From Dipteris shenzhenensis (taxonomy: Eukaryota > Polypodiophyta > Polypodiopsida > Gleicheniales): a stretch of DNA of 64,000 nucleotides. Each line of letters opens with the position of its first letter. Within the stretch, counting starts at the first letter, position 1. A program made the position numbers and the translations under genes. Location: NCBI GenBank assembly GCA_047967505.1, contig CM106540.1. One strand, given 5' to 3'. Positions 1 to 12,043 of this stretch are shown here, in pieces. The notes beneath the pieces were generated by a model, which was not told the DNA's origin, ran no database searches, and saw only the letters and a program-made list of their open reading frames with translations.

Positions 1-1409
1 GTGATAGAGAGAATTTCCGTCATACAATTCTATCCATGTGAGAGAGAGAGACTTCCATGGATAGAGAGGTCTTCAAAGGTTTCGTGAGAAAGATAGGGAG
101 TGTCTTCTTTCTGTGAGAGAAAGAGATTGAAATCTATTCATTCTGAGAGAAATCTATTGAGAGAGTATTCGTTAAGGGAGTTTCTTTCTCTCATGGTTCA
201 CAAAAAGAGAGTTTCCTTCAACAACTTGCGGCCTCTCCAATAGCATGCTTTAGCGCACAGACCGACCGGCTACATAGTCTCAGCAAACGGCCTAAGCTTC
301 ATCAACCTCCCATCGTGACTCCTTCAGCAAACTCTCCAACGAAGTGCCACTCCATCAACGACACCTCAATAGAGCCCCAACTATCCTCAATGATTGGCTA
401 TTGAGCCTCGACTCCAAGCCTTCTACAGCGGATGCATAGCGGCCAAGGCTCCCTTCAACAACCGCTACGGGCCATTGACGCGATGCCAGCTTCCCAAAGG
501 TCTACAGCGGCTCCTTAAACAAGCTGCAACAACCACCGGAAGCTCCATCAGCAACTCAAAGCACTCCTACAAGGTGTTAGCTCACAAGCCGCCGCCAAAG
601 CCACCGCCAAGCTGAGCGCCATCGACTAGCAGCTCGCCTTGCATCCACCAACTCGCCATCGATCGACGGCCTCTCCAAACTGGCTCCCTCCAACGCATCG
701 CCGCCTCGAACAAGCCTCAAAGGCGCCACCACACGGGTTGCAGCTCTCTTCTGCAAAGCATTCATTAACGGGCCGCCTCCATTGACGGGCCTCCTTCAAC
801 GAAAGCCCACGCTATCCCTCTCCACAGACGCTAGCCTCTCCATAGTTGGGATACAAGCCAACGGCAGTAGTCCTCAACAAGCTGCCTTATCCAAGTCCAA
901 CGACAGCAACAGATCTATCGGCCCTGCAGTAGCTTCAACGCAGCGCATGGCCGACCTCCAATAGCCGGATTCTTATCTCGTCCAGCAACGCAGAGCCAAC
1001 GCCATCTACTGCGAACTCCCCTCGGCGGACTGCAACAACTAGTGCTCTCCAAGAAACTCGATCAGCATGCCTCTCCATCTCCCTCGAACGATTGGCCGAC
1101 TCCCACGGGCAGCGACGGACCTCCAACGAACCTCCAAGCTTCTGCAAGTAGACGAGAGAGACGACAATGAAGGACGAAATCCGAGATTCCGTCGGCATCT
1201 CCAAGATTTCGATAGACCACGAGGCGACACGTGCCAAGGTCTTATCCTCAGGGTGCCACATCACCTTATCTGGTTAAGGTAACCCACGTACCGTAACCAG
1301 GTTACCAAGCAAATAGCGTTGGTCTGTGTATTGACACGTGGCAGATAGGCCCTGACCAAGGTTAGGTCAATTGACCTTGTGTTTATTCATTGGTTATATT
1401 TCCACATGG
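1..1409. other. No recognisable gene
   Basis: The start is GA-rich (about 1-180) and followed by moderately GC-rich unique sequence. The open frames here are short and overlap on both strands, and none shows a domain I recognise. I see no match to the 3' end of the neighbouring copia element, so I do not call this its 5' LTR. Confidence 0.5.
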
Positions 1410-1760
1410 CACTCTTATCCACAGTGCCACATCACTTGACACATCATCAGTGCCACATCATCAAGCCACATCATCAAGCCATGTCATCAGGCCATGTCAC
1501 CTGCCACATCACCTGACACATCATCAGTGACACATCAGCATTGCCACATCACCCTGCTAACATCATCTGTGCCAACTCAGCACTGCCACCTCAGCAGTCC
1601 AGTCAACACTGACCCCTGCAGGCACAGTCCCTTGCCAGGCACACTGTGCACACACAGCATGTGCACACTCCTGCCACCTCAGCACAGAGCTTCACTGGCA
1701 CACCTCTTGCTAAGCATAGTGCCACATCATCACTGCATGTGACTCACAATGACACATCAT
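1410..1760. repeat. GCCACATCATC minisatellite
   Basis: An imperfect array of an 11-14 base unit close to TGCCACATCATC, with variants GCCATGTCATC and GACACATCATC. It decays into longer-spaced copies after about 1550. It lies upstream of the copia-1 coding region. The remaining stretch to 2249 holds no recognisable gene and could be leader sequence. Confidence 0.7.
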
Positions 1761-2249
1761 CATTGAGCACCATTTGCACTCCTTTTGCCCCTCCACCTAG
1801 ATCAAGTCGTATCTCTTGATCGAGGAAGAATTCGAGGGTGCTCCAAAAAGGAAAGTCGCTCATTTTTTCGTGCTCTACGCGCTCGTTATATCATGTGCAC
1901 ATTTCGGCGCAAGTTACACTCACATTTGTGCCTCGTCGACAAAACCACTTCCTTCACGCACATTTGCCTCTACATCGACGCATCTGACCCAGCACTTAAA
2001 AAGAACAAAAGAAAAGGAATTATTTGCTGCTCTTTCATCGATCGACGGTTGGTTTAGATCTAGATCAGAGTAGAATAGATCGCCATAGAGGGGACGCTTT
2101 GAATTCAAGCCTTATAACACAGATCAGATCTTATATACTGCAGTTCTATCTTCACCGACGGTACAGAGATTTCACTTGGCATCTTCAGTGTATTTGCAAT
2201 TGATTCATACAGAGTTTTTCAGGACACTTTTGAGTACATTGTTTGCCCC

Positions 2250-3410
2250 ATGGTGACTAGCAACCTCAATCTGGAGGCATCTGCTAAGTTAGACAACTCC
2301 AATCACGGTACATGGAAATACCGAATGGAGACCATTCTTGTGCTTCAGGACAAATGGGAGTATGTCGATGGATCTATACCTAGACCATTGGCCAATCCAG
2401 CCACCAGTAGCTCTACTCCATCTGTTGTCACAGTACCAGCAACGGGATCTACATCGGGATCTACATCTACACAAACAGTTTCCGCACCAGTAGCAGATCC
2501 TGCCATTGCCCGAGCTCAAGCAAAATGGGATAAGAAAGACAAGTATGCCTATCACGTGATCAAGCAGAATGTGCAAGATGTCATGCTAGGACAGCTCAAC
2601 ATAGTTAAGACATCAAAAGAAGCATGGGATATGTTCGCAGCTCTCTACGAGTCCAAGAACACATCCAGGATTCTCACCCTGAGAAACCAGATCAACTAGA
2701 GTTTCCGCAATAGCAATGAAACCGGTCATGCTTATGTACTCCGCATCAAAGACTACAACAATCAACTCGCAGTAGCAGGAGAGACTATGAATCCCGCAGA
2801 AATGGTTCAAGTAATCCTGAATGGTGGACTAGGAGAAGGATATGAGAATCTAGTCCAGAGTATTGCCATCCAACGGCAAATTCCAACACTGGAAGAACTT
2901 CAGTCAGTTCTACTTGGTGAAGAACTCAGGACTCAGGCCATTCAAGCACGTAAAGGTCATTCTAATGATCAGGCATTCACAGCTTCAGATAGAAGCAGAG
3001 GCAAAGGCAGAAACAAAGGTAGATCATATCAGAAAAGTCGTCATCATCAACAAAGTCAGAATCAGCATCAGCATCAGCATCATCCTCAGCAACATCAAAA
3101 TCAGCAAAGAGGAAATCATTCCAACCGAGGAAGATTCCAAGGACGAGGGAATGCATCCACCAATGTGTCAAACATCCAGTGCAACTACTGTCACAAGTTT
3201 GGACACTATGAAAGAGATTGCCGCAAGAAGCAGTATGACCAAGGCGGTCAATCCAGCAATAATTCCCGAGGAAGAGGAAATCATCGTGGTGGACATTCTA
3301 GTCACAGTCATTTTGCAAATGAACATGGCAATATGTTTCTTGCAAGTGAGGAATTGCATCCGACTGATACAATGCACCTAGACACTGATTTCAATCCCAA
3401 AGAGAATTTC
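2250..3410 (+). pseudogene. gag: copia-1 gag with CCHC zinc knuckle
   Basis: The frame opening at 2250 carries the copia gag N-terminus (a W-x-x-x-x-E-x-I type segment near residue 25). It stops at TAG 2697-2699, and the sequence continues as recognisable gag in the frame used from 2787. A Q/H-rich basic linker (about 3000-3120) precedes a CCHC knuckle (C-X2-C-X4-H-X4-C) at 3180-3221, the nucleic-acid-binding motif that packages element RNA. Gag forms the virus-like particle in the cytoplasm. The stop shows this copy is not functional. Confidence 0.8.
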
Positions 3411-3834
3411 AGCTATCAAGTCGACCAAGTGGAACAGCATCCTTGGTACATCGACAGCGGTGCATCATCTCATATGACAAATCACCAGGAATGGTTCACA
3501 GAAATGAAGCCATTAGAAGGTCAAAAGATTGTCATCTACATAGCAGACAATACACCGAATCCAAGGGACAGGTGTTATCCCTATGAACAATTTCACTGGT
3601 ACAAAAGGATTAGTCAAAGATGTGCTCTATGTTCCAAAGCTCAGCAAGAACCTTTTGTCAGTAGGTCAAATGACGGAACACAACTACAAAGTCATCTTCG
3701 ACGGTGATGAATGCACTATCAGAGACAAATCCAAAAGAGGTCAGCTAGTAGCAAAAGGTGTCAAGGAAGGACGCTTATACAGGATGCTAGCTATAGTACC
3801 AGATAAGCATGCCATGTCAGCTCAAATGCAATAG
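3411..3834 (+). pseudogene. copia-1 aspartic protease
   Basis: The catalytic motif reads WYIDSGASSHM with the Asp codon at 3453-3455, the usual D-S/T-G-A active site of a retrotransposon aspartic protease that cleaves the polyprotein. The reading frame changes between about 3560 and 3600, and the protease C-terminal half (YVPKLSKNLLSVGQ) is in the new frame. This is a one- or two-base indel rather than a domain loss. The part ends at TAG 3832-3834, directly in frame with the integrase part. Confidence 0.8.
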
Positions 3835-4977
3835 ATGCCACTATCTGCAAAATGGCACAAGAGATATGGTCATGTCAACTTCAAGTACTTGCTAGATCTC
3901 CAGAATCAAAATATGGCAATTGGGATTCCGAAGCTACAGTTTCTTGGAAAGGTTTGTGAAGCATGCTGCTTCGGCAAACAAAAGCGAACCAACTTTGTCA
4001 GAAGTACCTCTCATGCATGAGGTATTCTTGATTTGATTCATACAGATGTATGGGGTTATGCCCAGACCCGCAGCATCAATGGTTCACTTTATTACTTGAC
4101 CTTCATCGACGACTACAGCAGATATTGTTGGGTCTACTTTCTAAAAGAAAAATCTGAAGTGTTTGCCAGATTTCAAGAATTCAAAGCCATGGTAGAAAAC
4201 CAAACAGGCAGAAAGATCAAGGTCATGAGATCAGACAGAGGAGGTGAAAACATGTCTTCAGCATTCATGAACTTTTGCAAAAATCACGGCATTCGAAGAC
4301 AATTCACATGTGCAGATACTCCTCAGCAAAATGCAAGAGCTAAAAGGAAGAATGGGACTTTAGCAAATAGTGCTAGAGCAATGCTTAGTGAAAAGCATCT
4401 TCCGAATCAGTATTGGGCAGAAGCAATAGCTACAGCTAACTACTTGCTTAATCGGCTTCCTACCGAACCGATACAAGGTATGACTCCCTATGAAGCATTC
4501 ACTGGACACAAGCCACGCATTGGGCATCTCCGCATATTTGGTTGCATAGCATATGCCCACATACATGATGATCATCGCAGGAAATTGGATGCGAAGTCAT
4601 GCAAAAGCATCATGGTTGGCTACAGTGAAGAAAGCAAAGCATACAAATTGTATGATCCCATCAACCGCAAAGTCATTATCTCCAGAGATGTAATCTTCGA
4701 TGAGGAATTAGAATGGAAAACCTCACCTACACAGGAGATAGAAGCATCGACTTCACAGTCATCTACATAACAGGTTGATGAAGAAGAGCAAGAATTGCCA
4801 CCAACACCCCAAGCAGTGCCACAGCAGCTCAGACGGTCTACTAGGGAAAGCAGACCACCAGCCAGATTGACATATGCTCAGAAAGGCAAAGCAATTCAGG
4901 TGGAAACCACCAACTATGCTCTTATGACTACCATCATGGCTACAGAAGAGCCAGTGTACTTCGAAGACGCGCAGTAG
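3835..4977 (+). pseudogene. copia-1 integrase
   Basis: The GAG-pre-integrase zinc region (WHKRYGH ... CEACCFGKQ) is at 3850-3990 and the integrase core follows from 4030. The first catalytic Asp lies in HTDVWG and the second in RSDRGGEN. The expected Glu of the AERKN motif is Lys here (AKRKNG, about 4340-4357), a single G-to-A change that should abolish strand transfer. In-frame stops sit at 3832, 4018, 4768 and 4975. Integrase would insert element cDNA into the genome; this copy cannot. Confidence 0.82.
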
Positions 4978-4980
4978 ATA

Positions 4981-6489
4981 AGACAGAATGGCAAACTGCT
5001 ATGAATGAAGAAATGGATGCTTTGTATAAAAATAACACTTGGGAATTATGCGACCTTCCACCAGGAAAGAAGGCCATAGCCAACAAATGGGTATACAAAG
5101 TGAAGTACAATTCATATTGCAGTATTCAGAGATACAAAGCCAGATTAGTTGCAAAAGGATTTGCACAACAATATGGCCAAGATTATGATGAGACTTATGC
5201 TCCAGTAGCAAAGATGGATTCCATACGGTTCTTGATATCACTAGCGACACTCAATAAATGGAATGTGTATCAGCTCGATGTCAAGAATGCATTTCTCAAT
5301 GGTTATCTAGACGAGGAAGTCTACATGCAACAACCAGTCAGTTATTTCAACCAGGAAAGGAGAACAAGGTTTGCCATCTCAAGAAAAGTCTCTATGGCTT
5401 AAAGCAAGCACCCAGAAGTTGGTACAGCAGAATTGACAAGTATTTTGCTGATCTGGGATACATAAAGTCCAATGCAGATCATACTCTCTACTACAAAGTT
5501 CAAGGGGAAGATATTACGATTGCACTTTTGTACGTAGATGATCTGATTGTGACAGGAAGCAAGGATAGCTTCATCAGAAAATTAAAACAAGACTTATCTA
5601 CAGAGTTCGACATGAAAGATCTTGGACTTATGCACTATTGTCTTGGAATTGAGTTCTGGAGAGATTCAGATAGCACATTCATGAGTCAGCTCAAATATGT
5701 TGATAGTCTCCTGAAGAAGTTTCATATGGCAGATTGCAAGATTGCAGCCACTCCCATGGAACAGAGTTTGAAACTTACTAAAGATTCAGAAAAGCCTATA
5801 GTCAATGACAGATACTACAGGCAACTCATTGGATCTCTTATATATCTGACAATCACACAGCCAGATATTTGTTATGCAGTAAGCTCACTAGCACAGTTTA
5901 TGGCAAATCCAAAACAGTCTCACTGGAATGCAGCCAAAAGAGTCTTGAGATACATCAGAGGTACAAGACAATTTGGGATAGAATACAGAGGAAGTCATCC
6001 ACGGTTGCATGGATACTGTGATAATGACTATGCTGGAGATCATGAGACCAGGAGATCGACACAGGGATATGCATTTCCCCTTGGTCAAGGTGCTATATCA
6101 TGGTTGTCAAACAAACAGCCAACTGTTTCTTTGAAGCAGAATATAGGGCACTCACTACAGGTGCATGTGAGGCTATATGGCTCAGAAGACTATTGTCAAA
6201 AACAGATTACTTTGATGAGTCAAAGCCAACAACAATATACTGTGATAATCAATCGGCTCAAGCATTGGCCAAAAATCCAGTATATCACTCCAGGACAAAG
6301 CACATTGATGTCAGAGAGCACTTCATCAGAGAAAGAGTGTTACTTGGTGACATCACACTGCAGCATTGTGATAGCAAAGAAAATGTTGCAGACATCTTTA
6401 CCAAACCACTCGATAAAGAGCTATTCGAGAAACACCGACTAGCTCTTGGTTTGATGCAGAGGAAGGACATTCCCATTAAAGGGGTGTGA
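4981..6489 (+). pseudogene. copia-1 reverse transcriptase and RNase H
   Basis: The copia RT signature starts with NKWVYKVK and YKARLVAKGF, continues with LDVKNAFLNG, then KSLYGLKQAPRSWY in a shifted frame (near 5395). The catalytic motif YVDD is intact at 5531-5542. RNase H follows (YCDNDYAGD, then after a frameshift near 6100-6140 EAEYRAL, IYCDNQSA, TKHIDVREHF and VADIFTKPL). The region ends at the TGA at 6487-6489. Two or more frameshifts make it a pseudogene even though the active-site residues are present. Confidence 0.85.
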
Positions 6490-6577
6490 TGGAATGTAAT
6501 GCTCAGTCCTTCTTCGATTCCCCAGAATCATCATCTTGAGGGAAGGCCTACTTCATGATGTTGATCTTGAGGGAAGG

Positions 6578-6822
6578 TGTTGAGAGTTCATGCTCAACAT
6601 CATGTGATCATGTGTGCATAGCACCATCATGTGATCATATGTGCATAGCACTAACCTTATAGAGTGCTATAAAGGAAAGGGTTAGATCCCCTAACCCTAA
6701 CCCTAAAAGGGTTTGTATATATTCTATTTTTTCAACTAATTCTAGTGTACAGTTAGTCATTTGTGGTGTGCTCTCTAGCTGTGCCCTCTCTCCCCATCTC
6801 CACTCTTCTCCTCTCCCCTCTT
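6578..6822 (+). repeat. Possible copia-1 3' LTR
   Basis: The stretch begins TGTTGAGAGTTC after the purine-rich run TTGAGGGAAGG and ends in CT-rich sequence and CTTCA, like the LTR ends of copia-2 in this window. It holds a 32-bp imperfect direct repeat (ATGTGATCATRTGTGCATAGCAC) and two CCCTAA units near 6692. No second LTR copy is present to confirm the limits. Confidence 0.35.
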
Positions 6823-6831
6823 CATATTTTG

Positions 6832-7949
6832 TCAAAATGCATATAGATGCAAGTCTGTATATATCGACAATGAGGTTTCACCGCCTCTCAAATTAAAAAT
6901 TTGAGCAAGGAGCAAAAAGCAATTATATCCGACTCTCCACCCACAACTGTGGTCATCATTCTGCTTCGCTGTAGGGCATGTTACATACTCTATTTGATCT
7001 TCCAAGTCACCCTCCATTTGCATAAGTGCATCTATAGCACCTACCAACTTTCGAGTAGATCTACACATCAAAATAGAAAACATAAATGAATGTGCGCATT
7101 GCATAGGATGCATCTCATTGACATAATTATGACACAAGTAGGTTATACTTACTCTGACACACTGCCATGGATAGATGCTATTGAATTGACAAAGAAGCAT
7201 TGCTTGGCTAAGATGTCCACAATTACCAAGCTCCAATGCAAGCTGCATTATCAGTTAAGAATAATTATTATTTGATATAATCGTCCACAATGTAAGAGAT
7301 AAGCTAGGTAGGGATTGATACTCACTCCTCGTGATATGCAGTAAAGATAACTCGCGCCGCAGTCAAATCAATAGGTTGCAACCACTTAAAAACATCATCT
7401 ATGGTCTTTTGCTTATTGCTAAGTACACTAGAAACAAGAGGATCGACCATATATGCACATCTTTGTATATATAGGGGAAGCTGTTGTAAAACCATACTGC
7501 AATAAAAAGAAAAGAATATTAGTTCATTTGATCCAATGGAAATACAAAAGCATAAAGTCAGTAAAAAGTTTGTGTCAAACCTGAGGATGGCTATTATGAC
7601 CTTGTCATTAACCTCTTCCTTGAAGTTTATGAGGATTGAAATGTCCTCTTCATCGAATATAAAAGTAAGAGGTTGTTCTCGAACTTGAAACCTAACTTGA
7701 AATGACTTCTCCATTTGCTGCAATGTATGATTATTTTCTAGAGTCATCCGATGGATAGCCAGAGCAGCTTTTCTTTCTTGAGATGAGCTTTCTATATTCT
7801 CTACTCCAGCTATGTCCTCCTCATCCTCCTCCTCTCCCTTCTCCTATAAAAGGATAAAATAATTATGAGATTCAAAATTTTAAATTAATTATAAATTTAA
7901 AAAGACCTTTAAATGAATAAAGAAAATTAAACATAAGTTTTCATACCTC
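6832..7949 (-). CDS. Ulp1-like (C48) cysteine protease module, 3' exons of gene B copy 1
   Basis: Exons inferred from GT-AG sites with consistent phase: the exon ending at 7947, then 7843-7581, 7496-7326, 7242-7153 and 7060-6832 (stop 6834-6832). The introns are 103, 84, 83 and 92 nt. The joined frame shows the Ulp1 catalytic order: His in LHWSLVIVD, then FFVNSI where the family usually has FDS (Asn in place of Asp), then the Gln and Cys in KQNDDHSCG. Ulp1 proteases cleave SUMO or similar tags. They are often carried by plant Mutator- and CACTA-type transposons, where their role is unknown. An uninterrupted spliced frame contrasts with the stops upstream, so this part may be under different constraint. 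Confidence 0.72.
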
Positions 7950-10900
7950 TACATATCTTCGTGGTCTTTTTATGTAACCTTCAGAGGCAAGGTCAGTGTC
8001 ATATCCATCTTCTTCTGCTTCCTTGCTATTGCTGGTGTCCTCACTATTATATCCAGAGCTTTGATCATTTTCATCATCTTTCTTGCTCTCATCATACATG
8101 ATCATCTCTATGTCATCCTCTTCATGTGAGACGGGGACCTTTATTATCAAACTTTATTGTGAGAGAAGCCACGGTATCAAGGTATTCCAAGCAAGCAAGG
8201 CTCTCAATAATTTTTACATTGTGTCCTTTTCTGATAAGAGCTTCAAACAGATGTCCCATTTGACACAATGTGACTTCCCATCCGGATGGTAGCAAAAATT
8301 CCATCATACTAATTAAAAGATCAGCACTTTTTGCTGGCCTTTCATAGTGATTTGCATTGCGATGGAGGGGACTTGGAGCTTCATGCTCTTCCAGCAGTAG
8401 TTGCAATCTCTTTGCATTCCCTCTTATATTGTTTTGTAAGGAGTGATCATTGTAAGGGCTCTTCATGCACAAGAAAAAGGTTTCTAGACTCTGTATCTTG
8501 AGACCGCATTCTCTCTTGTCCCTTTTTCTTGAGTATATACCATTGTAAATCTTAAGCTCATTGCCATATTGTTTTTCTAGGGTAGCAGACATTTGTTCCT
8601 TGTCATCTTTATCAGCAAATATGACTATATTACATTGTCCCACTCTACCAATGGTGGTATGTAATATTCTGTTAAGGAGTTGACGAATGTCATCCGGTGA
8701 TATTTCATAGACAAAGAAAAGCTGAGGTCTCTCCCAAGTAGTGTCGTCGAACAAAAAATCATTCAATGAAACTCCCTTGCACTCAACACTCTTTCCAGAC
8801 TCTGAAATGATTTCATGTATGAAAAAAAAGCCCTTGTTCAAAGTTTTTTCTTTTCTGAGAGTGTGCTTATTGATGACTTTTTGTGCATATGCATACACAT
8901 TTTCCGGAATGTCACTTCTCATAGAGGGAGTAATTTCAGATCCATCATCTTCTACCTTCACCTATTTATGTGCCCAAGCCTTCTGTTTAGCTGACAGTAA
9001 AGCTGATGCCCTCTGCCTCACAATGTTATGATCAATTTTACATTGGCTAATTGGAATATTTTTTTCTCCCAATAAATATTCAATTGCACTCTTTACTGCA
9101 TCACGCTTGACCTGTTGGATGATGCAATCTTCCATGCAATGATCTTTATCCTTTTTGCCAAAAAACCATTCTTTGGACATTAATTTCTCTGCAGCAAGAC
9201 TTGCGTATTTGTCTAGTAGGTTTCTTAAAGGCCTCCACATCCGAGCTGTCATCTCTTTTTTCTCAATCTTCTTTGCCTTCTCTTTAATCAATGATGGAGC
9301 CTCATATGTGACATCTCCTTTCTCACATGCAAGACACACGTCTTTGATCTGATGAAAAAATTCATCACTACGGAAAAGTATGCTTGTGTAGTCTTGATAC
9401 CTATCCCTTACTGTCTTAAAGCTTGTAATCACCTCTGCTCTTTCTTGCTTTTCCCTTGGTACAATGGCACTCAAGCATGTGTATAACTCAACAAGATTAT
9501 CCGCTTCCACTTTAGTTGCAGTTCTTTTGAGAGTGGTCAAAGGAGAATTAAAAGTTTTCCATATGGTCCTAGCTTTGAGCAACATCTCTGAAGTGGAGGT
9601 GATTTTTCGTAGAGCATAAATGTCATGATTAAGACTTTCCGACTCAATCAAATATTTTTTCTCGTTCTTGAAGATACAAATGCATGCAGAATAGTAGTGA
9701 AATTGAGGCACACTCGCGAAGGTTTGATAAGTAATTTCTCCTTTCTTGTATGCATCTCTAGAGTGCTCATTACAAGCATAGGCATAGTGCTGACCATCTA
9801 TTGCCTCAAATGTACAATGAGTTAAGAAATTTCTCTTGGCATCCCTTATATGTCATTCTGGATCATTCACTGAACTCTGTCCTTCTTGAAGTGAGGGAAC
9901 TTGTTTTCCGAGGAACTTAGTGAATTGCATCTCAAAATCTATAGGCTGAGAGAAATTGATGGATTGACTATAATCTCCCATGACTGGCCAAAATGTTCTT
10001 GGATGGAGTACCAAATTAGAAACAACTGGTTTTTTTCCATCAATCAAAGCCTGAAAAATCTTTTCAGCATAGGCTGTATCTAAGGTCCTGCTATTGGTGA
10101 AGACACTTGCTTTGACCACTGTTGAAGTATGTATAACTTGAGTCTTCTGGCCCCATATATATCCTGGATCCTCATCTGTCACAGCCTCATTCAAGCGAAG
10201 ATTTAGGTTCTTCATTGATAACATTTCTGCTTCTAGATCTAACTCCATTTCAAGACCCTCTGCATCCTCTTCATGTTCTTCCTCTTCTCTTCTTTGCCCT
10301 TTCTTTGTATATGAATGACCTCTTTTTCCAGTTATAGGACTTGGAATTGTAGCTCGTGAAGTACTTGCCTTTTGCATTTGACGTCGAGGTTTATTTTTTA
10401 GGGGCTCAATGTGAACTGCTTTAGATCGCCCTACTTCTTCTTCTATTGCCTCAACTTCAGGTATACTTAAGGGCTTCACTTGTTCTGTTATTCCATCAAC
10501 TTCATGAGTGACACCATCTAAGTGAGTAATACCATGAACAAGAGATGTGTGTGCATGTCCTGTCTTATCTGATGCATGTCGTGTCTCACTCAATTCAATT
10601 TCTGTCTGAGATGCATGTGCATGTCCGGTCTCCACCAATTCAATTCCTGTCTCAGATGTAGATCCCTTGTAAGCATCCACGTGTACAAGACCCTCATCCA
10701 TTGCTACAATGTGTTCTGTCTCATCCACTCCACTTCCTCTCTCATTTGTATTACCATGAACCAGGTCTACATGGCGTGTCTCATCACTTCCTTTCTCATG
10801 TGTGGATTCTTGCACCTTAGGTCCCTCCAATGAAGTTGAACCTTGTTCGATGACACCCTGAAAGTATTCAAGGATAATATTTGACTACATTTTTCTTGCT

Positions 10901-11335
10901 TCCTCAATGGGAAATTCCTCCCACACATGTTGAAGGATCTCCAATAAAGGAACCAATTCAAGAAATCTAGGTGCTTTTGGCGGTGGCATCACAAAGTGCA
11001 TTGCATCTTTCTTAGAAAGAAGAAACGATCTGTTGCTCATTCTTGACTTTGTGTAAATCATCATTGTACTGCTGTCTTTTTCAATTTTTATTCCTACTAA
11101 GGTGCCCCCTTGAATCAAATTGCTCTTTGAGAAAGATACATTTGATGCCCACTCATCTTTCTCCAACTCTCTCTTTGTCATCACTAGAATGAGATTTCCT
11201 TTACTTAAGACCAAGAACCATGCTTTCTTTGTTGTGTCAACAACTGTCCAGTTTGTGAAGTCCTTTGGGGCATAAATTCTTCCATTGTATTTCAGTGTCA
11301 TACCATTGACAAATGCTGTAGCCTCAAGATCCATC
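6832..11335 (-). pseudogene. A/B element gene B, copy 1 (DGQH/ParB-like, methylase-like, Ulp1)
   Basis: Start: ATG at 11334, just after a splice acceptor (CAG|G), so a 5' leader exon is expected upstream. In order: an N-terminal domain (11334-10885); a variable acidic and basic linker; a ParB-like stretch (SRTLDTAYAEKIFQAL, about 10080) followed by IDGQH at about 9787-9801; an alpha-helical region with FFGKK; a region resembling a beta-class DNA methylase (8961-8140) with no DPPY; an acidic linker; and a Ulp1 domain from spliced exons. In-frame stops TAG (10885), TGA (9853) and TAG (8962) and a +1 shift near 8125-8156 interrupt it, yet homology to copy 3 gene B continues in the same frame across the first three. 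ParB and methylase calls are inference from motif patterns; the pairing with gene A is seen. Confidence 0.7.
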
Positions 11336-11470
11336 CTGTATTCAAGCACAACACAAATTTTAAGTACTTTGACAAACTACAATTACTTTGAAAAATCAAA
11401 AGTACAATGAGTCCCATTAATACACCTCAAGTTTTTATTCTTCCCAATCATATAAGTATCAATTTCATTC

Positions 11471-12040
11471 TTTGGGAATAGCCTAAAAGGCTTTACAAGG
11501 CTTAGAACATAAATGCTTTGGGAATAGCCTAAAAGGCTTTACAAGGCTTAAAGCATAAATGTGAAAAAAAATAAGGATTTACAATGATCTCTGAATACAA
11601 ATTTGAAGTCTGTCATATATAAGTGCAAAATGCTCTGTCAACTCCCGCAACTGATATAAGTATAAAATGCTCTGTCAACTTCCACAACTGTAATCTGTCA
11701 TGTCCACTGATACAACTTTCAATCATCTTGAAAGTTTAAAAACCTTAATCGTTGCTTAAATGGTAGGGTTGTTGTGACTGTGAAACCGAATGTGAACGAA
11801 TGGACTGACTCCGATTAGGAACTAGTCGGGAAATTTTGAGCATGGCTTTGATTGGTTTTTTTGGAGTTCTCTCCTCTAAGGACAAACTAATCTATGCTAA
11901 TCTAGACTACACCAACCGTCGAAGCGAAGAAAAGCAAGAAATAATTTCTTTTCCGTTGTTCTTTTTAATATCCTTAGGTTGCGAATTAAAAGCAAAAAAT
12001 AATCTATTTTCCATTATTCTTTTTAATACACTAAGGTTGT
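11471..12040. repeat. Short tandem duplications upstream of gene B copy 1
   Basis: Three local duplications follow each other: a 46-bp unit (TTTGGGAATAGCCTAAAAGG...) at 11471-11561, an about 41-bp unit containing AAATGCTCTGTCAACT at about 11617-11700, and an about 58-bp AT-rich unit containing TTCTTTTTAATA at 11939-12040. They lie where the promoter or leader of gene B would be. Confidence 0.6.
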
Positions 12041-12043
12041 GAG

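Larger units (their letters stand above)
2250..6822 (+). mobile_element. Decayed Ty1/copia retrotransposon (copia-1)
   Basis: The domain order is gag, zinc knuckle, protease, integrase, reverse transcriptase, RNase H, which is diagnostic of Ty1/copia because integrase precedes reverse transcriptase. The coding region runs from 2250 to 6489 and is broken by in-frame stops and several frameshifts. A purine run followed by TGTTGAGAG at 6578 and a CT-rich stretch ending CTTCA near 6822 could be a 3' LTR of about 245 bp. No matching 5' LTR and no clear primer-binding site are visible upstream of gag, so the element looks truncated or recombined at its left end. Its right edge abuts the 3' end of gene B copy 1. 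Confidence 0.85.

Noticed and set aside
394-1282. Small plus- and minus-strand frames
   Set aside because: Overlapping short frames without domain, conserved neighbour or splice evidence.
1260-2249. 5' LTR of copia-1
   Set aside because: No similarity to the 3' flank at 6490-6830 and no clear primer-binding site; CTATCTTCACCGACGGTACAG near 2143 only loosely resembles the copia-2 LTR/primer junction.
6635-6835. Minus-strand gene of 66 codons
   Set aside because: It lies antisense in the probable copia-1 LTR and beyond the stop of the Ulp1 exon.
10854-10890. Short intron removing the TAG at 10885 in gene B copy 1
   Set aside because: GTAGTC...TTTCAG would give an intron of about 31 nt, shorter than plant introns; a point stop is simpler.
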